Assembly: GCA_035604615.1 (NCBI GenBank) | Contig: DATNID010000043.1 | Location: 1 to 64,000, forward strand | Source: DATJLY01 sp035604615 | GTDB taxonomy: Bacteria; Pseudomonadota; Alphaproteobacteria; ATCC43930; CGMCC-115725 | Reading direction: 5' to 3' | Length of the DNA stretch: 64,000 nucleotides | Part shown: positions 24,708 through 31,244 of the stretch, in pieces | Position numbering within the stretch: position 1 is the first letter of the stretch | Layout of the letters: each line of letters begins with the position of its first letter | Notes under the pieces: generated by a model | The model's database searches: none | Seen by the model: the letters and a program-made list of their open reading frames with translations, nothing else | What the model was told of the DNA's origin: nothing | Program-made: the position numbers and the translations under genes

Positions 24708-26343
24708 AGAGCGCCTCCTTGAAGGGCTTGGCGCCGACGCGGCGATAGGTCTCGGGGAAGCGCTCGCCGTCCGCGCGCAGGCGCAGATAGACATCGACGA
24801 TGGTGTCGACCGAATGGACGATCTCGTCGCTCTTGACGGCGGGACCGATGATCGCGCCCACGGCGGCGTGCTCGTCGGCGCTGCCGCCCAGGGTGATCTG
24901 GTAGAATTCCTCGCCGTTCTTGTCGACGCCGAGCAGGCCGATATGGCCGACATGATGATGGCCGCAGGCGTTGATGCAGCCCGAGATCTTGATCTGGAGA
25001 TCGCCGATCTCGCGCTCGCGCGGCGCCAAGGCGAGGGCGAGACGCTGCGCCACCGGAATCGAGCGGGCGGTGGCGAGGCTGCAATAATCCATGCCCGGGC
25101 AGGCGATGATGGCGCTCGCGAGCCCGATATTCGCGGTGGCGAGACGCGCGCTTGCGAGCGACCGCCACAGCGCCAACAGATCGACGCGGCGGATTTGCGG
25201 CAGCACCAGGTTCTGCTCGTGCGTGACGCGGATCTCGCCTTTCCCGTAACGGTCGGCGAGGTCGGCGACCAGCTCCATCTGCTCGCCGGTGCAGTCGCCC
25301 GGCGTGGCGCCCGGCTCCTTCAGCGAGATGTTGACGATGGCATAGCCCGGCACTTTGTGCGGCGCGACGTTCTGCTCGACCCAGCGGGCGAAGCCGGGCT
25401 CGGCCGCGAGCGCCGCGCGCATGGCGTCGCCGTCGGCGGGCGCCGGGGTCGGATCCATCGCCGGGAAATGCCGCGCCATGTCGGCGATCGCGTCCTCGGG
25501 GAGCGACAGCTCCTCCTTGTCCATCGCCGCCCATTCCGCCTCGACCTCGTCGCGCAGGCGGGCGATGCCGAGGCTCTGGACCAGGATCTTGATGCGCGAC
25601 TTGTAGAGATTGTCGCGCCGTCCGTATTGGTTGTAGATGCGCAGGATCGCCTCGAGATAGGACAACAGATGACGCTTCGGGAGGAACGTGCGCACGGTCT
25701 CGGCGAGCAGCGGCGTGCGCCCGAGCCCGCCACCGACCAGCACCTCGAAGCCGACCTCGCCCGCCTCGTTGCGGCGCAGATAGAGGCCGATATCGTGAAT
25801 CCGCACCGCCGCGCGGTCAGAAGGCGCGCCCGACAGCGCGATCTTGAACTTGCGCGGCAGGAACGAGAATTCGGGATGCAGCGTCGACCACTGCCGGATG
25901 ATCTCGCAATAGGGGCGCGGGTCCTCGATCTCGTCGACCGCCGCGCCCGCCCACGGATCGGCCGTGGTGTTGCGGAAGGAATTGCCGCTGGTTTGGATCG
26001 CGTGCATCTCGACCGTCGCGAGGTCGGCCAGGATGTCGGGCGTCTCCTCGAGCTTGATCCAGTGGAACTGGATGTTCTGCCGCGTGGTGAAATGGCCGAA
26101 GCCGCGATCGTAGCGCCGCGCGATGTGCGCCAGCATGCGGAGCTGACGCGACGACAAGGTGCCGTAGGGGATGGCGACCCGCAGCATGTAGGCGTGGAGC
26201 TGGAGATAGAGCCCGTTCATCAGGCGCAGCGGCTTGAACTCGTCCTCGCTGAGGAGCCCGGCGAGGCGGCGGCGCACCTGATCGCGGTACTGCGCGACGC
26301 GCTCCTCGAGGAAGCGGTGATCGTAGCTGTCGTAGCGGTACAC
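24694..26343 (-). CDS. cysI: Siroheme nitrite/sulfite reductase (hemoprotein subunit)
   Basis: This 549-residue reductase carries out the six-electron reduction of sulfite (or nitrite). Two ferredoxin-like half domains and two siroheme/[4Fe-4S] domains are present. The cluster ligands appear as C-x5-C (IACPGMDYCSLA, around 415-421) and C-x3-C (SGCINACGHH, around 458-462). HFTTRQNIQFHWI is the substrate/siroheme arginine region. In this operon context assimilation of sulfate is the likelier role, since siroheme synthase and DUF2849/DUF934 flank it. No flavoprotein CysJ is seen, so ferredoxin is a probable electron donor. Confidence 0.9.
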   Translation of the reverse strand: MYRYDSYDHRFLEERVAQYRDQVRRRLAGLLSEDEFKPLRLMNGLYLQLHAYMLRVAIPYGTLSSRQLRMLAHIARRYDRGFGHFTTRQNIQFHWIKLEETPDILADLATVEMHAIQTSGNSFRNTTADPWAGAAVDEIEDPRPYCEIIRQWSTLHPEFSFLPRKFKIALSGAPSDRAAVRIHDIGLYLRRNEAGEVGFEVLVGGGLGRTPLLAETVRTFLPKRHLLSYLEAILRIYNQYGRRDNLYKSRIKILVQSLGIARLRDEVEAEWAAMDKEELSLPEDAIADMARHFPAMDPTPAPADGDAMRAALAAEPGFARWVEQNVAPHKVPGYAIVNISLKEPGATPGDCTGEQMELVADLADRYGKGEIRVTHEQNLVLPQIRRVDLLALWRSLASARLATANIGLASAIIACPGMDYCSLATARSIPVAQRLALALAPREREIGDLQIKISGCINACGHHHVGHIGLLGVDKNGEEFYQITLGGSADEHAAVGAIIGPAVKSDEIVHSVDTIVDVYLRLRADGERFPETYRRVGAKPFKEALYAAH

Positions 26344-26355
26344 GGGCGCGGCCCC

Positions 26356-26628
26356 TCAGACCGTGGGACCGTGGGCGCGGATGCGCTCGCGCAACGCCAG
26401 CGGCCGCACCTTGCCGGCCTCGACCACGGCCTCGACAACATAGGGCGCCACCACCGGCAGCGGCCGGGGTCCGGACTGGGACGCGGCAAGGAAGTCCTCG
26501 GCCGCGTCCTCGACCACGAGCCGCGCGTCGGCGATCGCCGGCGACCAGCCGTCGGATGTACGATAAACTGGCACACCGTCGCGCAAGCGGTTCGCCGTCA
26601 CCAGCCGCATCACCTCCGGCTGCGTCAT
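26356..26628 (-). CDS. DUF2849 domain protein
   Basis: This 90-residue protein has the DUF2849 pattern VTANRLRDGVPVYRTSDGWSP and an EAGKVRPLALRERIRAHGP C-terminus. The family occurs almost only between siroheme-synthase and sulfite-reductase genes in alphaproteobacteria, so a role in siroheme insertion or reductase assembly is often assumed but unproven. The ATG at 26628 gives the conserved start; an ATG at 26700 is also open. The gap to cysI is 12 bp. Confidence 0.82.
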   Translation of the reverse strand: MTQPEVMRLVTANRLRDGVPVYRTSDGWSPAIADARLVVEDAAEDFLAASQSGPRPLPVVAPYVVEAVVEAGKVRPLALRERIRAHGPTV

Positions 26629-26653
26629 GCCCACATCCTCATCCAACCGGTTT

Positions 26654-26690
26654 GTGTGAATAGTTTTATCACACGTTGGCGTACTGTCAA
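26654..26690 (-). promoter_or_regulatory. Promoter with dyad in front of DUF2849-cysI-DUF934
   Basis: On the minus strand TTGACA (26690-26685) is followed after 16 bases by TAAAAC (26668-26663), a reasonable sigma70-type pair in an unusually AT-rich stretch. A perfect dyad GTGTGA-N9-TCACAC (26654-26674) overlies the -10 region, a position expected for a repressor operator. The regulator is unknown. Confidence 0.5.
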
Positions 26691-26734
26691 ATATGCTCAT
26701 ATCACGAGCTTTTAGTGTTATTGAGCTTTTCGGC

Positions 26735-27391
26735 CTAGGGCTGGGAGGTCAGGCGGAGATAGGGCTTGAGGGTGCGGAACCCCTTCGGGAAGCGCTGCTT
26801 CGCCTGCTCGTCGGAGACCGCGGTGACAATGATCACGTCCTCGCCGCGCTTCCAGTTCACCGGCGTCGCGACCGGGTGCTTGGCGGTGAGCTGCAGCGAA
26901 TCGAGCAGGCGGACCACCTCGTCGAAATTGCGGCCGCTCGCCATCGGGTAGACCAGCATCGCCTTGATCTTCTTGTCGGGCCCGATGAGAAAGACGGAGC
27001 GCACGGTGGCGTTGTCGGCCGGCGTGCGGCCTTCCGACGTTTCCCCGGCCTCGGCCGGCAGCATGTCGTAGAGCTTGGCCACCTTGAGCTGCGGATCGCC
27101 GATCAGCGGATAGTTGACCGTGGCGCCCTGGGTCTCCTCGATGTCCTTGGCCCAGCGCGCATGGCTTTCCACCGGATCGACCGACAGGCCGATCACCTTG
27201 CAGCCGCGCTTGTCGAACTCGCCCTTGAGCTTGCCGACATATCCCAACTCGGTGGTGCAGACCGGCGTGAAATCCTTGGGATGCGAGAACAGGATCGCCC
27301 AGCTATCGCCGATCCATTGGTGAAAATCGATCTTGCCTTGCGTCGTCTCGGCGGTGAAGTTCGGGGCTTCGGAGTTGATTCGCAACGTCAT
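26735..27391 (-). CDS. 1-Cys peroxiredoxin (Prx6 group)
   Basis: This 218-residue thiol peroxidase has the peroxidatic Cys motif FTPVCTTELG near residues 41-50. The C-terminal extension VNWKRGEDVIIVTAVSDEQAKQ is that of the Prx6/1-Cys group, and no resolving cysteine of the AhpC type is visible. It reduces peroxides at the expense of small thiols or other reductants. Placement between the siroheme synthase and the reductase genes is unusual and suggests protection of, or coexpression with, the sulfite-reducing system. Confidence 0.9.
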   Translation of the reverse strand: MTLRINSEAPNFTAETTQGKIDFHQWIGDSWAILFSHPKDFTPVCTTELGYVGKLKGEFDKRGCKVIGLSVDPVESHARWAKDIEETQGATVNYPLIGDPQLKVAKLYDMLPAEAGETSEGRTPADNATVRSVFLIGPDKKIKAMLVYPMASGRNFDEVVRLLDSLQLTAKHPVATPVNWKRGEDVIIVTAVSDEQAKQRFPKGFRTLKPYLRLTSQP

Positions 27392-27407
27392 GGTCGTGCC
27401 TCCAGGT

Positions 27408-27986
27408 TCAGTGTCGCGTGGCAGGGGTTGGGAGCCATCCGCGCCGGCTCACCAGTTCTCCCGTCAGATGCGCGATCGTTTCCGGCGCCACGCCGGCCTT
27501 GCGCCACGCGTGGCGCTTCCGGGACACTTCGTCGACCCGGCCGCGCCATTCTGGTCCGAACAGGCGGCCGAGGAAATCCCTTAATTGCGACGCCAGCGCC
27601 GGGCTCGCGCCGCCGGTCGAGACCGCGAGCGTGAGCGATCCGCGCCGCAGCACCGCGGGCGCTTGCGTGTCGGACAGTGACGGCTCGTCCTCGACATGAA
27701 CCAGCACGCCGAGGCCGCGCGTGGCGTGGACGAGCGCGGCCCGCTCCGGCTCGGGCACATCGGCGATGAAGACGAGCTGCGCCCCGATCAGGTCCTCGCA
27801 TGCCGGCCAGCGCCGCGTCAGCCGATCGCCCGCGGCCGCGGCGATCTCGTGCGACGGCGCAGCCGCGAAAATCTCGATATGCTGCGCGCCGGCTTCCTCG
27901 AGCAACGCGAGGCGGCGCAGCGCCGCACGGCCATTGCCAACCAAAACGAGCCGCAAGCGCGCCAGATCGATGAAGAGCGGGAGCAT
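27408..27986 (-). CDS. Precorrin-2 dehydrogenase / sirohydrochlorin ferrochelatase-type (CysG N-terminal domain)
   Basis: This 192-residue protein corresponds to the N-terminal module of siroheme synthase, which oxidises precorrin-2 with NAD and inserts iron. The Rossmann motif RLVLVGNGRAALRRLALLEEAGA is slightly degenerate. The LRRGSLTLAVSTGGASPALASQLRDFL signature is clear. The CobA methyltransferase domain is absent, so uroporphyrinogen methylation must come from another gene. The ATG at 27986 follows GGAGGT. It heads the minus-strand sulfur block. Confidence 0.87.
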   Translation of the reverse strand: MLPLFIDLARLRLVLVGNGRAALRRLALLEEAGAQHIEIFAAAPSHEIAAAAGDRLTRRWPACEDLIGAQLVFIADVPEPERAALVHATRGLGVLVHVEDEPSLSDTQAPAVLRRGSLTLAVSTGGASPALASQLRDFLGRLFGPEWRGRVDEVSRKRHAWRKAGVAPETIAHLTGELVSRRGWLPTPATRH

Positions 27987-28018
27987 CGTTGCACCTCCGC
28001 GTGATTCTCTATCATTGG

Positions 28019-28076
28019 AAGATAATCTACATTCTTGTAATGTCAATAGAACGATATAACACAATATTTATGTGTT
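28019..28076 (-). promoter_or_regulatory. AT-rich promoter and upstream dyad of the siroheme/peroxiredoxin genes
   Basis: On the minus strand TTGACA (28046-28041) and TATCTT (28024-28019) are spaced 16 bases apart. Twelve bases upstream of the -35 lies AACACA-N7-TGTGTT (28058-28076), a perfect 6-bp dyad in activator position. The region is far more AT-rich than the rest of the window. A CysB-like activator is conceivable but not shown. Confidence 0.5.
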
Positions 28077-28152
28077 TTAATACTGCGGAGGCCAAGCCTT
28101 CCAGATCACCGCGCCGCGCGTATTATACCGGCCGAAATCGGGATAACCGCAC

Positions 28153-28947
28153 ATGAGCTGGGATCCGCGGCAATACCTGAAATTCTCGGGCGAGCGGCTA
28201 CGGCCCGGCTTCGATCTCCTGGCTCAGGTCGGCGACCTGCCGCTGGGACCGGTCTACGAACTGGGATGCGGCACCGGCGTCCATGCGCGCGCCATGGCCG
28301 AGCGCTGGCCGGATCGCGACATCATCGCCGTCGACAAATCGTCGCAGATGCTGGCCGAGGCCGCCGCCGAGCCGTCGCGCGTGCGCTGGATCGAGGCCGA
28401 CATCGCGCGCTGGTCCACGCCCGCGCCGGCGGCGCTGGTCTATTCGACGGCGACCTTGCAGTGGCTCGAGGGGCACGAGCGGCTGTTCCCCCATCTCATG
28501 CGCCAGCTCGCGGCGGGCGGCGTGCTGGCGGTGCAGATGCCGCGCAATTTCGACGCGCCGTCGCATGCGCTGATGCGCGAGACGGCCGCGCATGGACCTT
28601 GGGCCGCGACGCTCGCGCCACAGACCCGGACGGGCACCGGCCAGGGCACCCTCTTGCGCCTCGATCCGGTGGGGCCGCCGGCTTATTACTACGACCTGTT
28701 GCGGCCCTTGGCGCGCGAGCTCGATTTGTGGGAGACGGAATATCTCCACGTGCTCGAAGGCGACGATCCGGTGCTCGAATGGGTGCGCGGCAGCGCCTTG
28801 CGGCCGGTGATCGAATCGCTGCCGCAAGACTTGGCGCGCGGCTTCGAGCGCGACTACGCGGCGAAATTGCGCGCGGCCTATCCGCGCCGCGCCGACGGGC
28901 GCACGCTCCTTCCCTTCCGCCGCATCTTCATGGTGGCGCGGACATAA
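28153..28947 (+). CDS. tam: Trans-aconitate 2-methyltransferase-like
   Basis: This 264-residue class I methyltransferase opens with MSWDPRQYLKFSGERLRPG, the typical start of Tam proteins. The SAM motif is VYELGCGTGVHARAMA, followed by DIIAVDKSSQML. The rest, including WLEGHERLFPHLMRQLAAGG and the C-terminal PFRRIFMVA, matches trans-aconitate methyltransferase. The enzyme methylates trans-aconitate, a spontaneous isomer that inhibits aconitase. It is the first gene of a plus-strand group with the EVE and Rieske genes. The AT-rich region just upstream is shared with the divergent sulfur promoter. Confidence 0.87.
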   Translation: MSWDPRQYLKFSGERLRPGFDLLAQVGDLPLGPVYELGCGTGVHARAMAERWPDRDIIAVDKSSQMLAEAAAEPSRVRWIEADIARWSTPAPAALVYSTATLQWLEGHERLFPHLMRQLAAGGVLAVQMPRNFDAPSHALMRETAAHGPWAATLAPQTRTGTGQGTLLRLDPVGPPAYYYDLLRPLARELDLWETEYLHVLEGDDPVLEWVRGSALRPVIESLPQDLARGFERDYAAKLRAAYPRRADGRTLLPFRRIFMVART

Positions 28948-28966
28948 GACGCCTCGGAGGACCGGA

Positions 28967-29380
28967 ATGCAGTACTGGCTGATGAAGTCGGAGCCCGGCA
29001 CCTATTCGTGGGACCAGCTCGTCAAGGACGGGCGCACGCATTGGGACGGCATCCGCAATCACCAGGCGGCGATCAACCTGAAGGCGATGAAGCGCGGCGA
29101 CCGCGCATTCTTCTACCATTCGGGCGCGGGACCCGCGATCGTCGGCATCGTCGAGATCGCCAAGGAAGCCTATCCCGACCCGAGCGACGAGGCCGGCCGG
29201 TTCGTGATGGTGGACGTGAAGCCGCTCGCGCCGGTGAAGACCCCGGTGACGCTCGCCGCGATCAAGGCCGAGCCCAAGCTTTCCAAGCTGGCGCTGGTGC
29301 GCCAGTCGCGGCTCTCCGTGGTGCCGATCGGCGCCGAGGAATGGCGCATCATCGCCAAGATGGCCGGCGTCAAGGCGTGA
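28967..29380 (+). CDS. EVE domain-containing protein
   Basis: This 137-residue protein consists of one EVE (PUA-like) domain: MQYWLMKSEPGTYSWDQL, THWDGIRNHQAAINLKAM, DRAFFYHSGAG, IVGIVEIAKEAYPDP and the closing LSVVPIGAEEW. EVE domains bind modified bases such as 5-methylcytosine in DNA or RNA, and bacterial stand-alone members probably sense modified nucleic acids. The stop overlaps the start of the Rieske gene. Confidence 0.9.
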   Translation: MQYWLMKSEPGTYSWDQLVKDGRTHWDGIRNHQAAINLKAMKRGDRAFFYHSGAGPAIVGIVEIAKEAYPDPSDEAGRFVMVDVKPLAPVKTPVTLAAIKAEPKLSKLALVRQSRLSVVPIGAEEWRIIAKMAGVKA

Positions 29381-29724
29381 GTCGCGTCCCGCTCTGCCGC
29401 GCCGACGAGATCGCGGAGGGCAAGGGGCGCGGCTTCCGCCTCGGCCAGGGCGCGCATCAGACCGCGTTCCTGGTCATTCGCAAGTGCGGCGCGTTGCGCG
29501 CGTATGTCAATTCCTGCCCGCATATGGGCACGCCGCTCGACTTTCTGGAGGACCGGTTCTTCGACCGCGCCGGCGAGCATCTCCTGTGCGGGACCCACGG
29601 CGCGGTGTTCCGGCCCGAGGACGGGCTGTGCGTGCGCGGTCCCTGCATCGGCAAGTTTCTCGCGCCGGCGGCGATCGCGGTCGAGGATGGGATGATCGTT
29701 CTCACGCCACCCGAAAATTCTTGA
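29377..29724 (+). CDS. Rieske [2Fe-2S] ferredoxin
   Basis: This 115-residue stand-alone Rieske protein has cluster ligands in SCPHMGTPLD (C-x-H) and LLCGTHGAVFR (C-x2-H). Small soluble Rieske proteins serve as electron carriers to oxygenases; no oxygenase partner is adjacent. The GTG start overlaps the EVE gene stop (GTGA). The 3' end runs 23 bp into the 3' end of the convergent homospermidine synthase gene, so both C-termini share DNA. Confidence 0.85.
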   Translation: MSRVPLCRADEIAEGKGRGFRLGQGAHQTAFLVIRKCGALRAYVNSCPHMGTPLDFLEDRFFDRAGEHLLCGTHGAVFRPEDGLCVRGPCIGKFLAPAAIAVEDGMIVLTPPENS

Positions 29725-31105
29725 ACTGCCACGGATCGGACGGGTCGATGTCCTCGGCGAAGAGGCGGGCGCGGTCCTTGAGCGGGGTCCAGTCGCTGTA
29801 GACGCCGACCACATCGCCGAGATAGGGCCGCGCGATCTCGATGATGCGCTCGTGGTCGATCTCGTCGGGCTCGATGATGCCGCGCCGCGGATGCTCGAGC
29901 GCCCACACCACGCCCGCCAGCACCGCCGCGGTCACCTGCAGGCTGGTCGCGTTGTTGTAAGGGGCGAGCGCGCGCGCCGCGTCGATCGAAAGGCGCGAGC
30001 CGTACCAGAAGGCGCCCTTGGCGTGGCCCATGAGGAGCACGCCCAGCTCGTCGATCCCGGCGGTGATCTCGCCCATGAGGAGGCGCTTGTGCTCCTGGAG
30101 CCGCCAGTTACGGCCGGCGAGCTCGTGGAGCGAGAGCACGGCGGCGTCGCACGGATGGTACGCATAATGCACGGTCGGGCGATAACGCGCTGTGCCGTTC
30201 TCGGTCACCGTGAAGTAGTCGGCGACCGAGATCGCCTCGCTGTGAGTGATGAGGAAGCCGTGATAGGGACCCTCGAGCGGGGTCCAGCTCCGCACCCGGC
30301 AGCCGGCGCCCGGTCGGTTGAGATAGATCGCGCTGCCGCCGCCGAATTCGTGGCGCGCGCCGTCGGGCGGAAGTTGGCGCTCGTGCGTGCCCCAGCCCAG
30401 CTCCGCCGGCTGGCACCCTTCGCCGAAGAAGCCGTCGATCGACCAGGTGTTGACGAACTCGTCGCGGCGCTTGGCCTCGTGCGGCGACTGGGTGTCGCGC
30501 TCGGCGACGTGGATGACCTTGACGCCGAGCCGCTCGGCGAGCCCGCCCCATTGGGCGCGGTGCTCGGGCCTGGCCGCGTCGCCGGCAAGTTCGAGGAGCG
30601 CGGCCTTGACGAAATGCGACACGAGACCGGGATTGGCGCCATGCGTCAGCACCGCGGTCGGGCCGGCGGGATAGCGGCGGCGCAGCTCCAGCGCGGCCTC
30701 GCGCAGCGCATAGTTCGAGCGCTGCGACACCGACAGGGCGGGATCGGTATAGCCCCCCGGCCACGGCTCGATGCAGGTGTCGAGATAGAGAGTGCCGCGC
30801 TGCTGGCACAGCTCGATGAGCGCCAGGCTCGACACCTCGATCGAGACATTGAGCAGGAAATCGCCCGGCCCCAAGAGCGGCGCGAGGACGCGCGCCAGGT
30901 TGTCCCGCGCCAGCGGCTCGACCCGGAACGCGACGCCCATGGCTTCGGCCTCGGCGCGGCCGCGCTCCTCGGCGGTGAGGATGACGATCTGCGATGGCTT
31001 CATGCGGACATGGCGCATCAGCAGCGGGAGAACGCCTTGTCCGATGCTGCCGAAGCCGACCATGACGAGCCGCCCGGCGAAGTCCGCGTGAAAGCCTCCG
31101 CGCAT
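29702..31105 (-). CDS. hss: Homospermidine synthase
   Basis: This 467-residue NAD-dependent enzyme makes sym-homospermidine from putrescine or spermidine plus putrescine. It has an N-terminal Rossmann motif VMVGFGSIGQGVLPLLMRH (14-32), the substrate-pocket region LYLDTCIEPWPGGY, HGANPGLVSHFVKAAL, and the C-terminal NNATSLQVTAAVLAGVVWALE. Homospermidine is a characteristic polyamine of many alphaproteobacteria, supporting the taxonomic guess. Its start is divergent from the ThDP-enzyme gene with 139 bp between. Confidence 0.93.
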   Translation of the reverse strand: MRGGFHADFAGRLVMVGFGSIGQGVLPLLMRHVRMKPSQIVILTAEERGRAEAEAMGVAFRVEPLARDNLARVLAPLLGPGDFLLNVSIEVSSLALIELCQQRGTLYLDTCIEPWPGGYTDPALSVSQRSNYALREAALELRRRYPAGPTAVLTHGANPGLVSHFVKAALLELAGDAARPEHRAQWGGLAERLGVKVIHVAERDTQSPHEAKRRDEFVNTWSIDGFFGEGCQPAELGWGTHERQLPPDGARHEFGGGSAIYLNRPGAGCRVRSWTPLEGPYHGFLITHSEAISVADYFTVTENGTARYRPTVHYAYHPCDAAVLSLHELAGRNWRLQEHKRLLMGEITAGIDELGVLLMGHAKGAFWYGSRLSIDAARALAPYNNATSLQVTAAVLAGVVWALEHPRRGIIEPDEIDHERIIEIARPYLGDVVGVYSDWTPLKDRARLFAEDIDPSDPWQFKNFRVA

Positions 31106-31145
31106 GGGTCTCGCGTCTAAATTGCGCTGCTCCGCCTGTCAAGCC

Positions 31146-31192
31146 GAGTCGACCGGCAACCGTTTGACTCCATTGCGACGGAAAGTTACATG
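31146..31192 (+). promoter_or_regulatory. Putative promoter with GANTC sites before the ThDP enzyme operon
   Basis: TTGACT (31164-31169) lies 17 bases before TACATG (31187-31192), with a good -35 and a weak -10. GANTC sites are at 31146-31150 and 31166-31170, the second overlapping the -35 box. If used, this promoter could be sensitive to CcrM methylation. The same 139 bp must also hold the divergent hss promoter. Confidence 0.35.
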
Positions 31193-31244
31193 GGGGGCGG
31201 CGGAACGGCGCCGGGCAACGCGTTCGACCGCAGCGGAGGAAGCG

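Noticed and set aside
26654..26674. CRP/FNR site in front of the DUF2849 gene
   Set aside because: The half-sites look similar, but the 9-base spacer does not match the CRP or FNR spacing.
24619..26715. 698-codon plus-strand open frame over the sulfite reductase gene
   Set aside because: The minus strand encodes cysI with siroheme and cluster motifs; the plus frame has none.
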